A DNA stretch of 64,000 nucleotides from the NCBI RefSeq assembly GCF_019973375.1, contig NZ_BPTV01000001.1, forward strand, positions 1,674,001-1,738,000, in the 5' to 3' direction. Under the pieces are notes generated by a model. That model saw nothing but the letters and a program-made list of their open reading frames with translations. It made no database searches and was not told where the DNA came from. The position numbers and the translations under genes are program-made. Source of the DNA: Prevotella lacticifex (GTDB lineage: Bacteria > Bacteroidota > Bacteroidia > Bacteroidales > Bacteroidaceae). The number at the start of each line of letters is the position of its first letter. The first letter of the stretch is position 1. This document shows, one piece after another, positions 27,255-35,069 of this stretch.

Positions 27255-28949
27255 ATGAACTGGCTAATTGACTTATTCACGGCTCAAGATTCTGTTGCCC
27301 ACATAGCATTGCTCTATTCGCTCGTCATTGCTATCGGCATACTTCTTGGCAAAATTAAAATCGGTGGTATTTCCTTAGGTGTAACGTTCGTACTCTTCGT
27401 GGGAATTCTTGCTGGACACATCGGTTTCACGGCCCCTGTCGCAACAATGAACTTCCTTCAGGATTTCGGACTTATACTGTTCGTCTTCATGATCGGTCTG
27501 CAGGTGGGACCGGGTTTCGTTGAGAGTTTCGGACGCGGAGGTATCAAACTGAACTTGATGGCATGTGCTGCTATCTTATTGAACATTCTCGTGATGTTCG
27601 GATGTTACTACTTGTTTTTCAACACCTCCGACCCGAAAAATCTACCAATGATGGTCGGTACGCTCTATGGTGCCGTAACGAACACACCTGGACTTGGAGC
27701 TGCTCAGGAGGCTCTGCAGAGCGTCTTCCCGAAGGGTGTCAACTTCAACCTTGCATCGGCTTATGCATGTGCTTACCCCTTGGGTGTGCTCGGAATCATC
27801 GGAGCATCGCTTGCTGTAAAGTTCTTATGCCATGTCGATTTCGATGAGGAGAACGAGAAAATCCAAGAGATGGAGGCTGCCGACCCGCACGAGAAACCGC
27901 ATATGATGTATCTGAAAGTTGCCAATGCGTATATCGCAGGGCGCACACTGCAGCAGATTTCGGGGTTCCTCAACCGCGATATCGTCTGCACACGTATATT
28001 GCACGACGGACAGCTGAGCCTCCCGAAGCGGGACACTAAATTTGAGATGGGCGACGAGGTGCTTATAGCTTGCGCAGAGAGCGATGCCGAGGCTATTCAG
28101 GCTTTCATCGGTCCAACTATCGATGCCAACTGGGTTGAGGATGAGAAGTCGCAGCCAATGGTAAGCCGCAAGATTCTCGTCACCAACACTGCAATGAACG
28201 GTAAGAGTCTCGGAAAGATTCACTTCTCAAGTCTTTACGGTGTCAACGTAACCCGAATCACGCGTCAGGGCATGGACCTCTTTGCCAGCCGAAGTCACCA
28301 CTTCCACGTTGGCGACCGCATTACTGTTGTGGGACCGGAGGAAAATGTAAACCGCGTGGCTGAGCTTATGGGTAACCAGGAGCGCAAACTCAATATGCCA
28401 AATATTGCCACAATATTCATTGGCATCATTGTGGGTATCATCTTCGGAAGCCTGCCATTTGCTATCCCGGGAATGCCGGTGCCATTGAAACTTGGACTTG
28501 CCGGCGGACCGCTGATCATCGCCATCATCATTGGAAGATGGGGATATCGAATTGGATTAAACACTTATATGACAACATCAGCTAACATGATGCTGAGAGA
28601 ATTCGGATTGGTACTCTTCCTCGCATCGGTGGGAATCAAAGCCGGTGACGGGTTCTGGGAAACTGTAGTGTCCGGCGACGGACTGAAATATGTGGGAACG
28701 GGATTCCTCATCACTATCATCCCGATATTGATTGTAGCTCCGTTCGCCCGCAAGAAGTATAACTTCAACTACTTCACCATCATGGGAATGATTTCAGGTA
28801 CTTACACTGACCCTCCTGCACTGGCTTACGCCAACTCCGTATGCAACGGTGAGGCTTCTGCCATCGGATATTCTACTGTCTACCCGCTGAGCATGTTCTT
28901 ACGAATCTTTACGGCCCAACTGATAATATTGTTCTTCTGTGGGACCTAA
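27255..28949 (+). CDS. Putative transporter, aspartate:alanine exchanger (AAE/YidE) family
   Basis: The 564-residue inner-membrane protein has duplicated hydrophobic halves. The first (residues ~15-195) includes LLYSLVIAIGILLGKIKIG, FLQDFGLILFVFMIGLQVGPGF and GTLYGAVTNTPGLGAAQEAL. The second (~375-564) includes TIFIGIIVGIIFGSLPFAI, EFGLVLFLASVGIKAGDGF and GMISGTYTDPPALAYAN, with the repeated (N/D)(T/P)P(G/A)L motif. Two cytosolic RCK_C-like domains lie between them (VANAYIAGRTLQQIS, FEMGDEVLIACAESDAE; TNTAMNGKSLGKI, FHVGDRITVVGPEENVNRV). Substrate is unproven in this subfamily; a carboxylate or amino acid is expected. Confidence 0.88.
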   Translation: MNWLIDLFTAQDSVAHIALLYSLVIAIGILLGKIKIGGISLGVTFVLFVGILAGHIGFTAPVATMNFLQDFGLILFVFMIGLQVGPGFVESFGRGGIKLNLMACAAILLNILVMFGCYYLFFNTSDPKNLPMMVGTLYGAVTNTPGLGAAQEALQSVFPKGVNFNLASAYACAYPLGVLGIIGASLAVKFLCHVDFDEENEKIQEMEAADPHEKPHMMYLKVANAYIAGRTLQQISGFLNRDIVCTRILHDGQLSLPKRDTKFEMGDEVLIACAESDAEAIQAFIGPTIDANWVEDEKSQPMVSRKILVTNTAMNGKSLGKIHFSSLYGVNVTRITRQGMDLFASRSHHFHVGDRITVVGPEENVNRVAELMGNQERKLNMPNIATIFIGIIVGIIFGSLPFAIPGMPVPLKLGLAGGPLIIAIIIGRWGYRIGLNTYMTTSANMMLREFGLVLFLASVGIKAGDGFWETVVSGDGLKYVGTGFLITIIPILIVAPFARKKYNFNYFTIMGMISGTYTDPPALAYANSVCNGEASAIGYSTVYPLSMFLRIFTAQLIILFFCGT

Positions 28950-28959
28950 CACAAGTATA

Positions 28960-29010
28960 ATCCTCATCTGTCTCCGTCAAGGATGGCGACTGGTGAGGAT
29001 ATTTTCTTTT
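28960..29010 (+). terminator. Terminator of the YidE-type transporter gene
   Basis: ATCCTCATC (28960-28968) pairs with GGTGAGGAT (28992-29000) and is followed by ATTTTCTTTT. Confidence 0.6.
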
Positions 29011-29027
29011 AACTAAAATACTAAACA

Positions 29028-31643
29028 ATGAAAAAAATCAGACTTTTTACAATCTTCTTATTTACTTTATTTGCCGCATCATACGCTACCGCACAGCGTT
29101 ATCCTTATCAAGTGACATATCTCCCCACATCAGAGAGGGCTCGCGATCTTTGCAAAAGACTGACTCTGGACGAGAAGATAAGTCTCATGATGGACCGTTC
29201 GCCGGCCATTCCGCGACTGGGAATTCCCGAGTTTCAGTGGTGGTCGGAAGCTTTGCACGGAGTGGGACGTAACGGATATGCTACCGTCTTTCCCGTAACC
29301 ATCGGTATGGCAGCATCGTTCGACGAGTCGTTAGTCAACAAAGTGTTTACCGCAGTCAGCGATGAGGCAAGAGCAAAGAACAACGAGGCTATACGGTCCG
29401 GACATATCGAGAGATACCAGGGACTGTCTTTCTGGACCCCGAATATCAATATCTTCCGCGATCCGCGTTGGGGCCGTGGGCAGGAGACATACGGTGAAGA
29501 CCCGTTCCTCACTACACGCATGGGCTTGGCGGTGGTCCGCGGATTGCAGGGAAGTGAGGGATACAAATACAAGAAGCTCCTTGCATGCGCAAAGCACTTC
29601 GCTGTGCACAGCGGACCGGAATGGAGCCGACATACACTGAATCTCGAGAATCTCTCGCAACGTGACCTTTGGGAAACATATCTACCGGCTTTCAAAGCCT
29701 TGGTCCAGAAGGGGAAAGTGGCTGAAGTAATGTGTGCGTACCAGAGAATCGACGGCGACCCGTGCTGTGGCAACAGTAATTATCTTCAGAAAATTCTTCG
29801 CAACGAGTGGGGATTCAAGGGAATGGTCGTCTCCGACTGCTCGGCTATCAGCGACTTTTGGGTTCCAGGACGCCACGGTGTGAGTGCTAATGCTGCGGAC
29901 GCATCGGCTAAAGCGGTTATTGCCGGAACTGATGTGGAGTGTGGAAGTAACTATAAAAATCTGCCGGAAGCTATAAAGGCAGGTAAAATCACTGAGAAAC
30001 AGATTGACGCAAGCGTAACGCGACTGTTGCAGGCCCGCTTTGAAGTTGGCGATTTCGACAACGAAAAGGACAATACCTATAGAAAGATTCCAATGTCGGT
30101 GGTTGCCAACGCTAATCATAAGCAGCTGGCTCTGAATATTGCACGTGAGTCGATGGTCCTTCTTCAGAATTGGAATAATGTACTGCCGCTGGCAAAGGGC
30201 GATAACGACATCATCGTTATGGGCCCTAATGCGAACGACTCCGTAATGCAGTGGGGTAACTACTCAGGTTATCCTACATCGACAATAACTATCTTAAAGG
30301 GTATCAGGGAGAAGAATCCCAATATCAAGTATATCCAGGGCTGTGGTCTGACAAGAGACGACGGAGTAAGCACAAGCCTTTTCGACGAGATAACTTCCAA
30401 CGGCAGAAAGGGAATGACAGCCGAATATTGGAACAATATGACAATGACAGGAAAGCCCGTCAGGACACAGACGATGACGACAGCTATCAACCTCAGCAAC
30501 GGAGGTGCTACCGTTTTTGCTCCCGGAGTGAATCTCGATTCGATAAGCGCAAGGTATAAAGGTACTTTCACGCCTAAAGAAAGCCAAAAGGTCTCACTTT
30601 CAATTCATTGCGATGACGGAGTACGTCTTATCGTCAATGGAGATACATTGGCCAACGAGTGGAAGTCAAGAGCACGTATCCAAAACATCAATAGGGAGAT
30701 TGATGTCGTTGCCGGAAAGAAATACAACATCCAGATTGACTATTTCCAGAAGAAAGACGTTGCAGTGATGCAGTTTGACATCGTCCATAAGACTATGCAA
30801 ACGAAAGAAGAGCTGCTCGCGCAAATCGGTAATATAAATAAGGTTATCTTCGTCGGTGGAATATCACCAAGCCTTGAGGGTGAGGAGATGAAAGTCGACG
30901 AGCCGGGATTCAGGGGCGGTGACCGCACAAGCATTGAGCTTCCGCAAGTTCAAAGGGATATGATCAAAATGCTGCATGATGCCGGCAAAACTGTAATCTA
31001 CGTCAATTGCTCGGGCTCTGCCATAGGATTGGAACCTGAAGCCGACAACGCCGACGCAATACTCCAGGCCTGGTATCCCGGAGAACAGGGCGGAAGAGCT
31101 GTGGCAGACGTTCTCTATGGCGACTATAATCCTGGCGGAAAGCTCCCCATAACGTTCTACCGTCATGACAGCGACCTGCCTGATTTTGAGGACTATAGTA
31201 TGGCTAACCGCACTTATAGGTACTTTAAAGGAAATGCCCTGTTCCCATTCGGCTATGGACTTAGCTACACGACATTCGACGTAAAGCCTCAAGAGTTCAA
31301 GAATGGACATCTCATGGTCAGCGTAACCAACACCGGTAAAGTGGCTGGTTCTGAGGTAGTTCAGCTTTATATACGTCGTCCGGCCGATACCAATGGTCCT
31401 ATTAAGACTCTCCGGGGATATAAACGTGTGTTCCTGCAGCCAGGAGAAAGCAAGGTTGTTGATGTCGCTTACACCGACACTGAGCACCTCGAACTCTGGG
31501 ATTCGGCAACAAACACAATGCGGTTTATCCCGGGTGATTATGAAATATACATCGGAACAAGCAGCCAGCGCAAAGATCTGAAGAAGTACATGATGACTAT
31601 CAGTAAAGTAGCTGAGACTCAGGAAGATACCGAATCAAATTAG
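29028..31643 (+). CDS. Secreted GH3 beta-glycosidase with inserted PA14 domain
   Basis: The 871-residue exported enzyme has signal peptide MKKIRLFTIFLFTLFAASYATAQ. The GH3 N-domain shows LGIPEFQWWSEALHGVGRNG, FWTPNINIFRDPRWGRGQETYGEDPFLT, CAKHFAVHSGPEW and the nucleophile motif MVVSDCSAISDFW (Asp near 267). GH3 C-domain segments flank a PA14-like insertion at about 462-590 (GMTAEYWNNMTMTGKP, SLSIHCDDGVRLIVNGD). A fibronectin-like C-terminal domain ends the protein (MVSVTNTGKVAGSEVVQLYI). Gene pattern and motifs resemble beta-xylosidases and beta-glucosidases of plant-fibre-degrading Prevotella, so xylo- or gluco-oligosaccharides are the expected substrates. No SusC/D pair is adjacent. Confidence 0.9.
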   Translation: MKKIRLFTIFLFTLFAASYATAQRYPYQVTYLPTSERARDLCKRLTLDEKISLMMDRSPAIPRLGIPEFQWWSEALHGVGRNGYATVFPVTIGMAASFDESLVNKVFTAVSDEARAKNNEAIRSGHIERYQGLSFWTPNINIFRDPRWGRGQETYGEDPFLTTRMGLAVVRGLQGSEGYKYKKLLACAKHFAVHSGPEWSRHTLNLENLSQRDLWETYLPAFKALVQKGKVAEVMCAYQRIDGDPCCGNSNYLQKILRNEWGFKGMVVSDCSAISDFWVPGRHGVSANAADASAKAVIAGTDVECGSNYKNLPEAIKAGKITEKQIDASVTRLLQARFEVGDFDNEKDNTYRKIPMSVVANANHKQLALNIARESMVLLQNWNNVLPLAKGDNDIIVMGPNANDSVMQWGNYSGYPTSTITILKGIREKNPNIKYIQGCGLTRDDGVSTSLFDEITSNGRKGMTAEYWNNMTMTGKPVRTQTMTTAINLSNGGATVFAPGVNLDSISARYKGTFTPKESQKVSLSIHCDDGVRLIVNGDTLANEWKSRARIQNINREIDVVAGKKYNIQIDYFQKKDVAVMQFDIVHKTMQTKEELLAQIGNINKVIFVGGISPSLEGEEMKVDEPGFRGGDRTSIELPQVQRDMIKMLHDAGKTVIYVNCSGSAIGLEPEADNADAILQAWYPGEQGGRAVADVLYGDYNPGGKLPITFYRHDSDLPDFEDYSMANRTYRYFKGNALFPFGYGLSYTTFDVKPQEFKNGHLMVSVTNTGKVAGSEVVQLYIRRPADTNGPIKTLRGYKRVFLQPGESKVVDVAYTDTEHLELWDSATNTMRFIPGDYEIYIGTSSQRKDLKKYMMTISKVAETQEDTESN

Positions 31644-31756
31644 GATGTAGATTATTCTTGTGACTGAAATGATGCTGCCGGAATCCCTGTTAAGCTTTGG
31701 ACTCATAATATTAGAATTTCGCAGCGTAAGATTGTCACAATGACTTAAAAGAGCTT

Positions 31757-31807
31757 CCTCTGCAATATGCTATTGCTCAATATATTATCAACAGCATATT
31801 GCAGAGG
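31757..31807. terminator. Long hairpin after the GH3 gene
   Basis: CCTCTGCAATATGCT (31757-31771) pairs perfectly with AGCATATTGCAGAGG (31793-31807) around a 21-nt loop. Only a weak T-rich tail follows. The gap 31644-31891 holds nothing else I can name. Confidence 0.55.
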
Positions 31808-31891
31808 GAATTTCCTTAGATTAAAAAGAATAACGATAGGAATTGTAAAGGATAACAATAAAATTTAAATTATAAACCAATCTCAATTATT

Positions 31892-32083
31892 ATGGAAAAG
31901 TTGCCAAACGACCCCGCAATACTTGTTTCGGCCATTAACATGTTTCTGCGCGATGAAGAGTTCGATTCACTCGATGCTCTTTGCTATTGCTACAATCGCG
32001 ACCCTAAGGCGTTGAGAAATTATCTCCAAAATCATGGCTTTATTTATGATGAGAAGCAGAAACAATTCAAACGCTTCAAGTAG
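31892..32083 (+). CDS. DUF4250 family small protein
   Basis: 63 residues: begins MEKLPNDPAILVSAINMFLRDE, continues FDSLDALCYCYNRDPKALRNYL and ends FIYDEKQKQFKRFK. The LPNDPxIL opening, the Leu-rich middle and the YDExxxQF ending are the DUF4250 pattern. The middle looks like a helix-turn-helix, so nucleic-acid binding is possible, but no function is known. It is a monocistronic short gene with a length normal for the family. Confidence 0.8.
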   Translation: MEKLPNDPAILVSAINMFLRDEEFDSLDALCYCYNRDPKALRNYLQNHGFIYDEKQKQFKRFK

Positions 32084-32141
32084 ACATCTGTGCTACTTGA
32101 GGCCTTCAACTGTCTTTCTCTCAACAATTTATGGCATCATC

Positions 32142-32564
32142 TTATCTTGTTGTTGATGAACCGGTAATGTGACCGTACCGGTCTTTGTAGGTCGTTGTAG
32201 TACTATTACCACTTGTTTTTGTAGAACTACTACCGGTAATATGCCCATACCTGTCCTTGTAAGTGGTATTTGTGCCATTATATGATGGCTTAGAAACGCT
32301 CGATCCAGTCACATGACCATAGGGATCCTTGAAGGTAGTGACCGTTTCGCCATTATATTGCTGCCGTGACTCGCTCTGCCCGGTGATGTGCCCATAGCGG
32401 TCCTTGTATACTGTAGTCTTGTTTCCACGACTGTCCGTTGTCGTCGTAGCAGTCCCTGTAACGTGACCATAGCGGTCTTTCTGAGTCTCAACAGTACGGT
32501 TGCTTTGTGCACTAACGTTGAGAGCAGCACACGCTAAAACCAATGCGAATAATAATCTCTTCAT
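32142..32564 (-). CDS. Small secreted protein with five KDRYGH(I/V)TG repeats
   Basis: 140 residues: signal peptide MKRLLFALVLACAALNVSAQ, then five repeats of about 23-26 residues, each with the core (Y/F/Q)KD(R/P)YGH(I/V)TG separated by Ser/Thr/Asn-rich linkers (SSTKTSGNSTTTTY). It has no Cys and no further domain. The mature protein would be extended and hydrophilic, as a cell-surface or periplasmic repeat protein. I do not recognise a named family; the YGHITG beta-turn resembles RHS/YD-type repeats only superficially. Its ATG (minus strand, 32562-32564) is one base from the end of an insertion sequence, so its native upstream region is displaced by 2.1 kb. It is either silent or dependent on read-through from the transposase gene. 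Confidence 0.75.
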   Translation of the reverse strand: MKRLLFALVLACAALNVSAQSNRTVETQKDRYGHVTGTATTTTDSRGNKTTVYKDRYGHITGQSESRQQYNGETVTTFKDPYGHVTGSSVSKPSYNGTNTTYKDRYGHITGSSSTKTSGNSTTTTYKDRYGHITGSSTTR

Positions 32565-32634
32565 ATTAACCCAACTTTGACATCGTATTTTGCTTAGTTG
32601 TTCTGTATCAGCAATTTAGTGTTTTTAAAAAGTC

Positions 32635-34539
32635 CTACTGTGTTCTACAGATTTTTATTTTTTTAAATGGCACTTTACTGATTTTCAACAACTCGTAGAT
32701 TTCAGCTGCACTATCTGTAGGCACACTGCACAGTCTGGTCTCGACAGCCTCTCCAAGCGCATTTACTGCTGTGGTAGTAACTGCTTTTTGAGTCTTCATG
32801 ATCCGCATGATCTCCGACCAGTACGGTGTCGAACGCTCCCGCCCATGCTCATCCTTGCCTTGCTTTCGCCGGGCAACCTTCATCTGATGGCGCACGGTGT
32901 TTACTATCCAGTAAGCCAGCAGCCCTAAGAAAAGGTGTGCGTCTGCCCTATTGTCAGTCTGGTGGTATATGGGCCTGAGGCTGAGGTCGGTTTTGAGCTG
33001 CCGGTTGGAGCATTCTATTTCACGTATAAGATTATAGTAGTTCCAGGTCGTTTCCTCATCTAATTTCTTCACATTGGTTCTGAGGAAGTATGTTCCGTAT
33101 TCCACCTTGTCCGGGATGTTGACCTCCCATGTCATAGAAGCGACTTTGTCGTGTCCGTCATCCTCAACTTTTATATTGTAATATCGGCTTATAGAGGGAT
33201 ATTTTCCTTGCAGGGCACCGATCCTGTTTTGTACCTTGCCGTAGTTTTTTATCCCGTGTTTTGATTGGGTACTCTTTCTGATTTTTTTCAACCCTTCCTC
33301 AAAACGCTCACGGAATTTGCGGTTCATGGATTCTTCCTTCAACGCTTTTGCAGGAGAGTCTATTTTGAGGTAACAGTCGTCATTCTTGGCCGTTGTTACG
33401 CGTTGAAGCGTTATCTCGCGCTTCAAGCAATCGCAAACTGTGACTTTGGGAGCATTCTCGGGGGTGGTGTATTCGGTAAGAGCTTTGCGGGATACACAAA
33501 GATAGTTGTATCCTTTGTCCCTTATAGTCTTGAGGTTATCTTCAGTTGAGATACCTGCGTCAATGACTACAAGCACTCCCTCGTTATCGGGACATTTGGC
33601 CGGATTCTCAGCAATAAGCTCGTCCACCATGTTGGGAAGTGACTTTGGATCGGCGGTATTGCCTTCCAGTACCGCACTGTAACGTATGAAGCCGTCAGTA
33701 TTGATGCATAGCGCGAGGACAAGCAGCTTGCAGTCGCTGCGTTTCTCCTTTGAACGGCCAAAGGCAGCCTTCTTGCTGCCGGTCTTGCGTCCCTCAAAAT
33801 AAAAGTTGGTGAGATCGAAGAGCATAATGCGGTTGGTCGGTTTGAAGAGGTCGTCGGTCTTGTGGCAAAGATACTTCTCAAGCTTATCCTTTATGGAATA
33901 AAGGTCATCGGCAACTCGATATATCCTCCTTGGAGTTATTTTGGCCATAGGAAGGTCAAGGAGTTCGCACACTGCAGAGTTCTCTTTTATAATGGATATT
34001 GACTTTAATTCGGACGGAGTATAGGCCGCCCTCGTAATAAGATGGGCCAAAGTGACCTTCACCTTGTCCTCAGACCATCCCAAAGAACGGAGAAATGTAT
34101 CCAGACCAAGTTTACGAATCGTTTGCAGGCATAGCCATTCGCAGCCGACTTCCCTTGCGTCTGTATGCCTCATAGTGTCAACATCTATCCGTTTCCTGGC
34201 CTTGGACTTGCTTCTCTCGTAGGCGTTGCCCACAATATCAAGTTTTTCCTCCTCGACAAGTCTGGCCCAGTACGCATGCACTCTGTCACGAACCACTTCC
34301 GAGTAACCTTGCAGTTTCTCATCCCAAAGTTGGACATCCTTCTGGTGATTGTACAGATACGTCAGTCCACGCGCAACATCTCTTATCTGCTCTGGGGATA
34401 GGTCATGTATAAACCCGACATTGAGCAATATCAAAGTACATACCCTACCGCTGGCATCGCGATAGGACTCCTTCAGACGGTAATACTTCTCGTCTTTACA
34501 CGTCTGTGGGTTGTAACGTATTTGGGACGTAAAATTCAT
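32635..34539 (-). CDS. Transposase, IS1634-like DDE family
   Basis: 634 residues from the ATG at 34539. The first Asp lies in IMLFDLTNFYFEGRKTG, the second in VLVVIDAGISTEDNLKTI, and the catalytic Glu region is LIREIECSNRQLKTDLSLRPIY followed by ADAHLFLGLLAYWIV. The intervening beta-rich insertion (YLCVSRKALTEY, YYNIKVEDDGHDKVASMTWE) is typical of the IS1634/IS1549 branch of IS4-like transposases. I prefer the ATG at 34539 to an upstream start because TATCTTTG (minus strand, 34551-34544) sits immediately before it, which implies a nearly leaderless mRNA. The frame is intact, so the element may be active. Confidence 0.88.
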   Translation of the reverse strand: MNFTSQIRYNPQTCKDEKYYRLKESYRDASGRVCTLILLNVGFIHDLSPEQIRDVARGLTYLYNHQKDVQLWDEKLQGYSEVVRDRVHAYWARLVEEEKLDIVGNAYERSKSKARKRIDVDTMRHTDAREVGCEWLCLQTIRKLGLDTFLRSLGWSEDKVKVTLAHLITRAAYTPSELKSISIIKENSAVCELLDLPMAKITPRRIYRVADDLYSIKDKLEKYLCHKTDDLFKPTNRIMLFDLTNFYFEGRKTGSKKAAFGRSKEKRSDCKLLVLALCINTDGFIRYSAVLEGNTADPKSLPNMVDELIAENPAKCPDNEGVLVVIDAGISTEDNLKTIRDKGYNYLCVSRKALTEYTTPENAPKVTVCDCLKREITLQRVTTAKNDDCYLKIDSPAKALKEESMNRKFRERFEEGLKKIRKSTQSKHGIKNYGKVQNRIGALQGKYPSISRYYNIKVEDDGHDKVASMTWEVNIPDKVEYGTYFLRTNVKKLDEETTWNYYNLIREIECSNRQLKTDLSLRPIYHQTDNRADAHLFLGLLAYWIVNTVRHQMKVARRKQGKDEHGRERSTPYWSEIMRIMKTQKAVTTTAVNALGEAVETRLCSVPTDSAAEIYELLKISKVPFKKIKICRTQ

Positions 34540-34543
34540 GCCG

Positions 34544-34551
34544 CAAAGATA
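34544..34551 (-). promoter_or_regulatory. -7 promoter element of the transposase gene
   Basis: Reads TATCTTTG on the minus strand, 4 nt before the ATG at 34539, giving a leaderless or nearly leaderless transcript. Confidence 0.5.
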
Positions 34552-34694
34552 AGCAATCCCTACGACATTGCTGTGTTCTACATTGCGATTTTGAGCAGTT
34601 TGACCACGCAAACCCCTATAAACACTGGAAAAAATTCTGAAAAAAAACATTAGAGCGTCAAACTTGGGTTAACATCTCCTTATCTTAGTTTCAA

Positions 34695-34702
34695 CAAATG
34701 TA
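34695..34702 (-). promoter_or_regulatory. Orphaned promoter, probably native to the KDRYGHITG gene
   Basis: Reads TACATTTG on the minus strand, 20 nt before the right end of the insertion sequence. Before the insertion it would have sat just upstream of the ATG now at 32564, and AAGGAG directly precedes the junction. Confidence 0.5.
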
Positions 34703-34715
34703 TATCTACGTCTTA

Positions 34716-34750
34716 ACAACTCGTTGTCATCTTTACAACAACTCGTTGTC
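34716..34750. promoter_or_regulatory. Paired palindromic sites, candidate operator
   Basis: ACAACTCGTTGTC occurs at 34716-34728 and 34738-34750, a 22-bp phase. Each is an inverted repeat ACAAC-TC-GTTGT. They lie just upstream of the orphaned promoter at 34695-34702. The remainder of the gap to 34926 has no gene. Confidence 0.5.
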
Positions 34751-34926
34751 TATGACTCAAAAAACTATTGTCTTGCTTACAATCAATCGAAGTCATAGCT
34801 ATTATATGCCGCAAACTTACAATTTATTTTTCATATTTCATACGATTGATTAAAGATTTGTATTCCTTTAACATAAGGAAGAGGGCAACTGGACTAATTT
34901 ACCGATTCGAGATGTTACCTAAGATA

Positions 34927-34954
34927 AAGGCCCCAGCTAAAAAGCTGAGGCCTT
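34927..34954 (-). terminator. Terminator-like hairpin downstream of nifJ
   Basis: AAGGCCCCAGCT (34927-34938) pairs with AGCTGAGGCCTT (34943-34954) with one mismatch and an AAAA loop. On the minus strand it is followed by TATCTTAGG. Confidence 0.6.
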
Positions 34955-35069
34955 GAGTATTAGTGGAATCTATTGGATTGAATCTTGATTCAAATTGAAT
35001 TAGAATAACAACCCTAATTATAAGAATCCAAATTCTATACCATCAGACTCACGAAAGTATCACCAGAGA

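Larger units (their letters stand above)
32566..34672 (-). mobile_element. Insertion sequence, IS1634-like, complete with terminal inverted repeats
   Basis: The left end TTAACCCAACTTTGAC (32566-32581) and the right end, read on the minus strand, TTAACCCAAGTTTGAC (34672-34657) match at 15 of 16 bases. One intact transposase gene fills the element, total 2107 bp. A long target-site duplication is not evident; only CAT is shared between the left flank (32562-32564) and the right flank (34673-34675). Confidence 0.85.

Noticed and set aside
32566..34672. Composite transposon carrying cargo
   Set aside because: The inverted repeats enclose only the transposase gene.
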